Source: an uncultured Streptococcus sp. (lineage in GTDB: Bacteria > Bacillota > Bacilli > Lactobacillales > Streptococcaceae). From it: a stretch of 10,371 nucleotides of DNA. Below the pieces are notes generated by a model. The model ran no database searches and had not been told where the DNA came from. It saw only the letters and a program-made list of their open reading frames with translations. A program made the position numbers and the translations under genes. Below, piece by piece: positions 1-5,319 of the stretch (position 1 is the first letter of the stretch; each line of letters starts with the position of its first letter). Location: positions 1 through 10,371 of the forward strand of contig CAKPZX010000052.1 of NCBI GenBank assembly GCA_934215455.1, in the 5' to 3' direction.

Positions 1-1220
1 ATCTCATTGTAGTTGCTTAAGACCTTAGTTGAGGTCAACTTTTTGATAATGGCCGCAATGACTTTTTCTTGGTTTTTCCCACGGTCATTGTCGCCACCTT
101 GGAGAGAGTAGCGTTCTCGGACAAAACCGAGGGCTTGCTCTGAATTCAAATGAACCTTTCCAACTGGGAAATGGAACTTACCATGAAGGCTCGTAAATTC
201 TTGGTCATTTTCCACATCGATTCCCCCTAGAAGGTCAATCAACTTAAGGAAGGAGGTGAAATTGAGACGAACGTAGTAGTTTAGCTTGATATCATAGAGA
301 TTCTCAAGGGTATGGATCGAAGCATCCACTCCGTAGATCCCTGCGTGGGTCAACTTATCATTTTGGTTGTTACCACCATCGGCAATCGGTACATAGGCAT
401 CCCGTGGTGTCGTTGTCAATAGGACTTGCTTGGTCTTCCGATTGACCGTCATGATGATATTGACATCTGAACGAGAAACCGAGGTTACCGGACCATAGGT
501 ATCGATCCCGCTGACATAGATGTTAAAGACATCCGCATTGGCAGACACCTTGCTCGTCGCTGCCACTTCTTTTCGGATCTTGTAGGAATAGATTTTCTTC
601 AACTTCTTGGCATAGTCCGCATCTTCTGCAGCGATGGTATCTTCAAAGGTACTGTTGAGCACCATGGCAGAAGCATTCCCTTCTTGCAGGCTCTTATAAG
701 CATCTAGATAAGTCGGTGCATCCACTACAGAAATTTCCTGACCCTTGGTCTTTTTGATATTGTCCAAGAGGGCCGTGAGATTAACTTCGTTATTGTTGCC
801 CTTTGGCGCCACCACTTCCTTGATTTCTTTGATGTCTTTGATGTCACTGTCTTTCTTGACATAGACAGCCATCTCAAACTCTGTATAGTTAGAGTGGCCG
901 TTGACATTACTGGTCAGATTCAACAGCTGTTGACTAGCAAACAAAATTCCTGAACTAGCCGATAAGCCGACAAGAAGCAGGACCAAAGTTGTCTTTTTGG
1001 CCTGATTTTTGATCACAAACCAAGCTGACAAGAGCAAGAGAACAGCTAATAGTGCCATCACGAGAACATTGACATAGCGAAAAGCCAAGATGTTATTGGC
1101 CAACATGGTATAGGTCGCCCAACTTGCAGTCATAAGCAAAAAAATAAGCAATACGGAATTAATGATTCGCAATTGCCCCCACTTATGCTCCGAACGACGA
1201 CTTCGTCTCCTTTGTGACAT
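1..1220 (-). CDS. cpsA: LytR-CpsA-Psr (LCP) family protein of the Cps2A/Wzg type, 3' end outside window
   Basis: About 406 residues are visible and the C-terminus is cut by the left edge; family members of this type are about 480 aa. LCP proteins attach undecaprenyl-linked glycopolymers such as capsule or teichoic acid to peptidoglycan on the outer membrane face. A basic N-terminus ([13 protein letters not shown]) is followed by three hydrophobic segments (about 18-40, 47-70, 75-100), the topology of pneumococcal Cps2A. An accessory extracellular domain follows to about residue 225. The LCP domain then starts at [12 protein letters not shown] and holds the conserved SRSDVNI Asp, the TTTPRDAYV Arg, [23 protein letters not shown] and LGFVRERYS. 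The ATG at 1220 has a GGAGG Shine-Dalgarno 5 nt upstream. The gene starts after a structured intergenic region with its own promoter, so it is probably the first gene of a capsule or receptor-polysaccharide operon running out of the window. Family confidence is very high; the capsule-locus role is inferred from the homologue. Confidence 0.93.
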   Translation of the reverse strand, partial: MSQRRRSRRSEHKWGQLRIINSVLLIFLLMTASWATYTMLANNILAFRYVNVLVMALLAVLLLLSAWFVIKNQAKKTTLVLLLVGLSASSGILFASQQLLNLTSNVNGHSNYTEFEMAVYVKKDSDIKDIKEIKEVVAPKGNNNEVNLTALLDNIKKTKGQEISVVDAPTYLDAYKSLQEGNASAMVLNSTFEDTIAAEDADYAKKLKKIYSYKIRKEVAATSKVSANADVFNIYVSGIDTYGPVTSVSRSDVNIIMTVNRKTKQVLLTTTPRDAYVPIADGGNNQNDKLTHAGIYGVDASIHTLENLYDIKLNYYVRLNFTSFLKLIDLLGGIDVENDQEFTSLHGKFHFPVGKVHLNSEQALGFVRERYSLQGGDNDRGKNQEKVIAAIIKKLTSTKVLSNYNE

Positions 1221-1224
1221 AAAT

Positions 1225-1256
1225 ACCTCCAATTAGTCCTAATCATATTTATTGTA
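1225..1256 (-). promoter_or_regulatory. Promoter and ribosome binding site of cpsA
   Basis: Reading the minus strand, an extended -10 (TG-T-TACAAT, hexamer at 1251-1256) lies about 30 nt before the ATG. No good -35 hexamer is seen 16-18 bp upstream, which fits an extended -10 promoter. GGAGGT (1225-1230) is the Shine-Dalgarno. The upstream DNA is AT-rich and holds two operator-like sites, listed separately. The promoter is inferred from consensus only. Confidence 0.5.
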
Positions 1257-1295
1257 ACATATTTTTAGTAAAAAATGCATTAATTATCACTTTTT

Positions 1296-1310
1296 TGTCC
1301 ATTATGGACA
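1296..1310. promoter_or_regulatory. Perfect 15-bp palindrome, candidate operator upstream of cpsA
   Basis: TGTCCAT-T-ATGGACA is a perfect 7+1+7 dyad about 40 bp upstream of the proposed cpsA -10. Its length and symmetry are typical of a site for a dimeric repressor or activator. I do not recognise the regulator. It is short and has no U-tract, so it is not a terminator. Confidence 0.45.
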
Positions 1311-1317
1311 TTTGAAA

Positions 1318-1331
1318 AGTAAGCGTTTTCT
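1318..1331 (-). promoter_or_regulatory. cre-like site (candidate CcpA binding site) upstream of cpsA
   Basis: The minus strand reads AGAAAACGCTTACT. Against the Gram-positive cre consensus TGNAANCGNTNNCA, 12 of 14 positions fit and only the two outer bases differ; the core GAAAACGCTT is intact. It lies about 62 bp upstream of the -10 hexamer. CcpA control of capsule genes is known in other streptococci, so carbon-source regulation of this locus is plausible. This is a consensus match only. Confidence 0.45.
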
Positions 1332-1370
1332 GAAATAAGCAAAATCCCTTGTATACTTATGCAGAAAATC

Positions 1371-1398
1371 AAAAAAAACCGGGTGAAAAACCCGGTTT
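1371..1398 (-). terminator. Rho-independent terminator after the nrd operon
   Basis: AAACCGGGT (1376-1384) pairs perfectly with ACCCGGTTT (1390-1398) around a GAAAA loop. On the minus strand the hairpin runs into a T tract (complement of the eight A at 1371-1378). It would end minus-strand transcription from nrdG and insulate cpsA. It is separated from nrdG by the structured element at 1399-1655, and a near-identical hairpin sits directly after nrdG. Confidence 0.8.
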
Positions 1399-1655
1399 GA
1401 GAATGTAAACAAGCTGTTTTTTACATCAAACAAGTTAATGAATGCCTAACAAATTAAAATGAAATACTTTTTAGGCTCATTCAATCATCTACTGAAACTT
1501 TCCGCCGTGAGAAAAGTGCTAGAAACACTATTGTTTCTAGCACTCGGGAGTTTTGAAACTTTAGGTTCAAAACTAAGTCATGGAACTTCTTCGAAGTTCG
1601 CTGACGTCCGTACTCACCTAAGGAAAGTTTCTAAGATGACTTTGTCTTCAATCTG
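1399..1655. repeat. Structured intergenic element, cloverleaf-like, about 257 bp
   Basis: This non-coding block is full of nested inverted repeats. TCATCT (1485-1490) pairs with AGATGA (1634-1639). GAAACTTTCC (1494-1503) pairs with GGAAAGTTTC (1622-1631), and GTGAG (1507-1511) with CTCAC (1613-1617). This long-range stem encloses three hairpins: a 12-bp stem 1515-1526/1533-1544, a 9-bp stem 1549-1557/1566-1574, and a stem 1583-1589/1593-1599 extended by GTCA/TGAC (1577-1580/1602-1605). Before it are two more dyads: 1403-1409/1420-1426, and 1444-1449/1471-1476 extended by GAAT/ATTC (1440-1443/1479-1482). It resembles a small dispersed or MITE-like streptococcal repeat. It is not a tRNA, and I cannot name the family. 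Confidence 0.65.
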
Positions 1656-1679
1656 AACCGAGTGAAAAACCCGGTTTTT
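1656..1679. repeat. Second copy of the terminator hairpin, directly after nrdG
   Basis: AACCGAGT (1656-1663) and ACCCGGTT (1669-1676) flank a GAAAA loop. The 22 nt at 1656-1677 match 1377-1398 with one mismatch, which breaks one stem pair. Its T run (1675-1679) favours plus-strand termination; on the minus strand no U-tract follows the hairpin. It is probably one half of a duplicated bidirectional terminator flanking the structured element. Confidence 0.6.
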
Positions 1680-1685
1680 GAAGAT

Positions 1686-2291
1686 CTACAAAAGATCATC
1701 CCGTTTGACCTGCTCAAAACTTTCCTTGCCGTCATTGAGCTTGTCCCAGATGACGACTTTTCCTTCTTTGAGGGATTTTTGGACATCAATGATCCGTTGA
1801 TTAGAAGAGCCACGAAACTGCAACATGAGGTTACGTTTGCTCTTATCATAGCGCCCATCCACCAGAATATCAATCAACGAAAGGAGTTCCAGTTTGTCCG
1901 GTGTCTCCAGCATCATTTCTTCCCAGGTGTAGCCGGTCCAAGACCAGATGTCTTTGTCGGGCAACTCTTTCCGAATGCGTTTAACGAGAGGCAAAAGAAT
2001 TCCAGTATTCAGGAATGGCTCTCCACCGAGTAGGGTCAAACCCTGGACATAGGGTTGGGCCAGATCTGCCATGATCTGCTCTTCTAACTCTTTGGTGTAG
2101 GGAATACCTGCATTGAAAGACCAGGTCGCTACATTGTAACAGCCCTCACAGTGAAACATGCAGCCGGCCACATAAAGGGAATTGCGGACTCCTTCACCAT
2201 CGACAAAGTTAAAAGCCTTGTAGTCGATGATGCGCCCTTGACTCAGCTCCTCACTCTTCCATTCGCCTGGTTTTGGTGTATTCCATGTCAT
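1686..2291 (-). CDS. nrdG: Anaerobic ribonucleoside-triphosphate reductase activating protein (radical SAM)
   Basis: NrdG uses a [4Fe-4S] cluster and S-adenosylmethionine to create the glycyl radical on NrdD, which allows dNTP synthesis without oxygen. The 201-aa protein has the NrdG-type cluster motif CMFHCEGC (C44, C48, C51, CX3CX2C spacing), an upstream FNFVDGEGVRNSLYVAGC segment, and the SAM-binding LLGGEP motif (about 87-92). Length is normal for the family. The ATG at 2291 is chosen because GGAG (2299-2302) lies 7 nt upstream, overlapping the end of the preceding gene. Only 4 nt separate the GNAT stop from this start, so translation is probably coupled. It is the last gene of the nrdD operon and is followed by terminator-like hairpins. 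Assignment is secure. Confidence 0.96.
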   Translation of the reverse strand: MTWNTPKPGEWKSEELSQGRIIDYKAFNFVDGEGVRNSLYVAGCMFHCEGCYNVATWSFNAGIPYTKELEEQIMADLAQPYVQGLTLLGGEPFLNTGILLPLVKRIRKELPDKDIWSWTGYTWEEMMLETPDKLELLSLIDILVDGRYDKSKRNLMLQFRGSSNQRIIDVQKSLKEGKVVIWDKLNDGKESFEQVKRDDLL

Positions 2292-2295
2292 CCTT

Positions 2296-2796
2296 CTACT
2301 CCACTTCTATCCAATAACGCTCCGTTCCATTTCGAACATCTTCAAATTGGCCGCCATTAGCTAAGATAACCGCTCGACTGGCAGGATTTTCCGTGCTACA
2401 AGTCACCAGAGCACGATGGATGTTCTTTTCTTTAGCTACTTGCAGACCTTGGTGGAGAGCTTCCTTGGCATAACCTTTTCCCCTTTCAGAAGGGCGGATG
2501 GAATAACCGATATGACCAGCATAATTCAGCAATCCCTCATTTAGTCTCAACCGTAAATTTAAAAAACCTAAAGCATGACCTGATTTATCAAACAATACGA
2601 ACTGAATTGATGGAACGCGATTTTCAGGCAAGTTTATTCCCATTTCTTTATTAAGGTTAGTTTCTAGCCACTCCTCATAATCAAAGTTCTCAGCATCCCA
2701 AAAGCCGCCGTCGTGGGCCGACTGGGTCTCTTCGAACTCTGCCATCATGTCTAGAACGGTCTCTTTATCTGCTAATGTTGGTCTGCGTAATTCCAT
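2296..2796 (-). CDS. GNAT family N-acetyltransferase in the nrd operon
   Basis: A 166-aa acetyl-CoA-dependent N-acetyltransferase. The acetyl-CoA binding motif A is clear at about residues 97-115 (IGYSIRPSERGKGYAKEAL, with R/Q-x-x-G-x-A as RGKGYA, 105-110). It follows a beta strand (HALGFLNLRLRL) and is followed by the usual motif B part (STENPASRAVILANGGQFE). The N-terminus (ELRRPTLADKETVLDMM) is typical of GNAT proteins. The ATG at 2796 has a strong GGAGG 4-5 nt upstream; an in-frame ATG at 2838 lacks this and would overlap the small gene upstream. The substrate is unknown. Position between nrdD and nrdG suggests co-expression under anaerobic or low-dNTP conditions, and similar placement is recalled for pneumococcus. 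Whether it acts on the reductase, another protein or a small molecule cannot be read from sequence. Confidence 0.9.
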   Translation of the reverse strand: MELRRPTLADKETVLDMMAEFEETQSAHDGGFWDAENFDYEEWLETNLNKEMGINLPENRVPSIQFVLFDKSGHALGFLNLRLRLNEGLLNYAGHIGYSIRPSERGKGYAKEALHQGLQVAKEKNIHRALVTCSTENPASRAVILANGGQFEDVRNGTERYWIEVE

Positions 2797-2834
2797 CTTT
2801 ACCTCCCCCATACGAGAAAAGCGAGAGCGGACTC

Positions 2835-2975
2835 TCACTTTTTCTTATTCTTATTTAAAAATTGTTCTCTCAGGCTAGCTACTCGGTCTTTTTTATTGAT
2901 TCCACCCTTTGAATGCTTCTCGTGGAATCGTTGAACCTGAGCCTTACCCTTATCATCTAATTGGTATTTTCCCAT
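2835..2975 (-). CDS. Conserved small basic protein, 46 aa, in the nrd operon
   Basis: A 46-residue reading frame starts MGKYQLDDKGKAQVQRFHEK and ends LNKNKKK. It is rich in Lys and Arg, hydrophilic, and has no membrane segment, signal peptide or cysteine. AAAAGGA (2980-2986) sits 4 nt before the ATG and directly after the nrdD stop (2987-2989). The stop is 38 nt before the GNAT start, so it fits neatly into the operon. Frame, spacing and Shine-Dalgarno all argue that it is real despite its size. I recall a hypothetical gene of the same size at this place in pneumococcus. Function is unknown; a basic nucleic-acid- or protein-binding peptide is possible but is only a guess. Confidence 0.82.
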   Translation of the reverse strand: MGKYQLDDKGKAQVQRFHEKHSKGGINKKDRVASLREQFLNKNKKK

Positions 2976-2986
2976 AATGTCCTTTT

Positions 2987-5197
2987 CTAATCTGTCACTT
3001 GGTGACCAGCTGATTTGATAGTGGATCCATTCATGTGTTTGACCCGTGCAGCGATTTCCTTATGACGGCCATTGACCATCGGACGAGCTTGCGGGTTTCC
3101 TAAATAGCCACAGGTCCGTTTGACCACATCAACCGTTTTCGGATCGCTATTGCCACAGTTTGGACAAGCAAATCCGCGCTCAGTCGGCGTGAAATCTCCT
3201 TCAAAATCACACTTGTAACAACGGTCAATCGGCGTATTGGTCCCGAGATAACCGACCCGGTCATAAGCATAATCCCAAACCGCTTCAAGGGCTTTTGGAT
3301 TTTGTTGGAGCACAGGGTATTCACAATAGTGGATAAATCCACCAGACGCCCCAGCTTCAGGATACACTTTTTCAAAATCTAACTTTTCAAATGGCGTTGG
3401 GTTCTTACGAACATCGTAGTGGAAACTATTGGTGTAGTATTCCTTGTCTGTGATATCCGGAACCTTACCAAATTTCTCCGTATCCAGGCGACAGAAGCGG
3501 TCTGTCAAGCTTTCTGACGGTGTCGAATAGATAGAGAAGTGGTAATCATACTGGTCAGACCATTCTTCCACGCGCGCTTTCATATCCTTGATGATATCGA
3601 TCGTGAATTGTTTGGCTTCTGGATTGTGTTCCCAATTTGGACCATAAAAGACGGTTGCGACTTCATAGAGTCCAATATAGCCAAGAGAAACGGTCGCTCT
3701 GCGATGACGGAAAAGCTGATCTACCTGGTCATACTTGCCCAAGCGTTTCCCGAAAGCCCCATATTGGTAGAGAATCGGCGCATTAGCTGGTGTCGCTTCT
3801 TTGGTGCGTTCCACCCGGTAAACCAAGGCATCTTCAGCGATGTTCATCCGTTCATTAAAGATTTGCCAGAACTTCTCCTTGTCTCCGCCCGATTCCAAGG
3901 CAATCCGAGGTAAATTGACTGTCACAACCCCTAGGTTCATCCGGCCAGAATTGACTTCCACACCATTTTCATCCTTCCAACCTTGAAGGAAAGAACGACA
4001 TCCCATTGGCACCTTGAAGGAGCCTGTCAACTCGACAATCTTGTCATAAGACAAAACGTCTGGATACATGCGCTTCGTGGCACATTCCAAGGCCAATTGC
4101 TTGATATCATAGTTAGGGGTTCCAGGTTCTAGGTTGAGCCCCCGCTTGAGGGTAAAGATCAGTTTTGGAAAGATAGCTGTCCGATGTTCCGATCCAAGTC
4201 CCTTAATCCGGATTTCCAAAATCGCTTTTTGGATTTCCCGTTCGAAGCGATTGGTACCAAGACCAAAACCAAGCGAAGTAAAGGGAGTTTGCCCGTTCGA
4301 AGTAAAGAGGGTATTGATCTCATATTCCAGCGATTGCATGGCATCATAGATATCTTTTTGAGTCTTGCTCCAAGCATAGTCCTCTTGCTTTTCAGGAAGC
4401 ACCCACTCTTTGGCATCTGCCAAGTGTTTTTGGTAGTTCTTTTCTGCATAAGGGGCCAAGACTTCATCGATCCGGTCAGCTGAACAGCCCCCATACTGAC
4501 TAGAGGCTACATTGGCAATAATCTGCGAGATTTGAGCCGTTGCAGTTTGGATGGACTTAGGACTTTCTACTTCTGCATTCCCAATCTTAAAGCCATTTCT
4601 GAGCATGCCTTCAAAATCGATCAAACAGCAGTTGGTCATCGGTGTATAAGGACTATAGTCCAAATCATGGTAGTGGATATCCCCTTTTTGATGGGCATTG
4701 GCTACGTGTTTGGGCAACATTTTAAGACCAATAGACTTCCCAACGATCCCCGCTGTCAAATCCCGTTGCGTATTAAAGACATCGCTGTCCTTATTGGCAT
4801 TTTCATTGACAACCGCTTGGTCCTTGTTGAGGAGTTTCCCAATCGTAAAGTTGATATCCGTCGCTTTTGAGCGCTCAAAATCCCGCTGTGTGCGATAAGT
4901 AATGTAGCTCTCAGCAATCGCATATTCGTTGGCTTGAAGCAATTCATGTTCGACCACATTTTGGATCTCATAGATCTTCACACCATTTGGAAAACGTTCC
5001 AAAATCTCTGCGATCACACGATCGACAATGGCTTCTAGTTTGGCTTCCATCACTGGAGTGAGAGAAGTCACTTCTTCTGTCGCCTTCAACAAGGCTTTAT
5101 AAATTTTTTCAACATCGAATTGAACACGACGGCCATCTCGTTTTTCAACAAAAATATCCGGGGCCATTCTCAGTTTTTCTTCTCTCAAGGTGATCAT
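2987..5197 (-). CDS. nrdD: Anaerobic (class III) ribonucleoside-triphosphate reductase, catalytic subunit
   Basis: NrdD reduces ribonucleoside triphosphates to dNTPs using an oxygen-sensitive glycyl radical. With the 5197 start it is 736 aa, the usual length. An N-terminal ATP-cone allosteric domain (IFVEKRDGRRVQFDVEKIY, about 15-105) is followed by the reductase barrel with HYHDLDYSPYTPMTNCC (about 175-191) and SSQYGGCSADRIDE. A zinc ribbon holds C660, C663, C678 and C681, and the glycyl radical site RTCGYLG puts the radical at Gly697. The ATG at 5197 is preferred because GAGAGG (5208-5213) lies 10 nt upstream. An ATG at 5218 gives 743 aa but has no Shine-Dalgarno and lies only about 13 nt from the predicted transcription start. 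It is first in an operon with the 46-aa gene, GNAT and nrdG. Confidence 0.97.
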   Translation of the reverse strand: MITLREEKLRMAPDIFVEKRDGRRVQFDVEKIYKALLKATEEVTSLTPVMEAKLEAIVDRVIAEILERFPNGVKIYEIQNVVEHELLQANEYAIAESYITYRTQRDFERSKATDINFTIGKLLNKDQAVVNENANKDSDVFNTQRDLTAGIVGKSIGLKMLPKHVANAHQKGDIHYHDLDYSPYTPMTNCCLIDFEGMLRNGFKIGNAEVESPKSIQTATAQISQIIANVASSQYGGCSADRIDEVLAPYAEKNYQKHLADAKEWVLPEKQEDYAWSKTQKDIYDAMQSLEYEINTLFTSNGQTPFTSLGFGLGTNRFEREIQKAILEIRIKGLGSEHRTAIFPKLIFTLKRGLNLEPGTPNYDIKQLALECATKRMYPDVLSYDKIVELTGSFKVPMGCRSFLQGWKDENGVEVNSGRMNLGVVTVNLPRIALESGGDKEKFWQIFNERMNIAEDALVYRVERTKEATPANAPILYQYGAFGKRLGKYDQVDQLFRHRRATVSLGYIGLYEVATVFYGPNWEHNPEAKQFTIDIIKDMKARVEEWSDQYDYHFSIYSTPSESLTDRFCRLDTEKFGKVPDITDKEYYTNSFHYDVRKNPTPFEKLDFEKVYPEAGASGGFIHYCEYPVLQQNPKALEAVWDYAYDRVGYLGTNTPIDRCYKCDFEGDFTPTERGFACPNCGNSDPKTVDVVKRTCGYLGNPQARPMVNGRHKEIAARVKHMNGSTIKSAGHQVTD

Positions 5198-5226
5198 ACC
5201 AAACATGCCTCTCTTCATTTATTTAC

Positions 5227-5265
5227 ATACAAGTTGTATTATACCACTCCAAAAATAAAAATCAA
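5227..5265 (-). promoter_or_regulatory. Promoter of the nrdD operon with a palindrome at the start site
   Basis: On the minus strand TTGATT (5260-5265) and a perfect TATAAT (5238-5243) are 16 bp apart. ATACAA-C-TTGTAT (5227-5239) is a perfect 13-bp dyad overlapping the end of the -10 and the expected start site near 5231. The -35 lies inside the terminator stem of the upstream gene. This implies independent expression of the nrd operon. The palindrome could be an operator. Confidence 0.7.
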
Positions 5266-5318
5266 TATCTTGTGGTGAAAATTCTAAAAAACTTTCTAAA
5301 ACACAAGATATTGATTTT
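5250..5318 (-). terminator. Long AT-rich hairpin terminator of the membrane protein gene
   Basis: Arms 5258-5274 and 5302-5318 form a perfect 17-bp inverted repeat (arm sequence CACAAGATATTGATTTT) around a 27-nt loop. It starts 1 nt after the TAA of the upstream gene and runs on the minus strand into TATTTTTGG. The stem is AT-rich and the loop large for a classical terminator, so termination strength is uncertain. The symmetry may instead, or also, serve as a protein-binding site. Confidence 0.6.
5260..5316. promoter_or_regulatory. Pair of NrdR-box-like sites upstream of nrdD
   Basis: ACACAAGATATTGATT (5301-5316, plus strand) fits the recalled NrdR-box consensus ACACWATATATWGTGT at 13 of 16 positions by my count. 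The inverted copy at 5260-5275 fits at 12 of 16. Their centres are 41 bp apart, about four helical turns, as expected for NrdR, which binds paired boxes to repress nrd genes when dATP is high. The proximal box covers the -35. Both coincide with the arms of the terminator-like repeat, so either role could explain the sequence. Confidence 0.45.
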
Positions 5319-5319
5319 C

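Noticed and set aside
1352..1357. TATACT on the plus strand as a promoter towards nrdG
   Set aside because: It has no matching -35 and no plus-strand gene follows; the GTATAC is self-palindromic.
1485..1639. The cloverleaf-like fold as a tRNA or tmRNA
   Set aside because: It is too long, with no CCA-type end, no T-loop or anticodon-like sequence, and stems of non-tRNA lengths.
1459..1656. Plus-strand open frame of 65 codons inside the structured element
   Set aside because: It lies wholly across the inverted-repeat arms, has no good Shine-Dalgarno, and its peptide simply reads the repeat. It is best explained as a repeat artefact.
3539..4898. Several plus-strand and alternate-frame open frames over nrdD
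   Set aside because: They are shadows of the long, clearly conserved nrdD frame and have no supporting ribosome binding sites or recognisable products.
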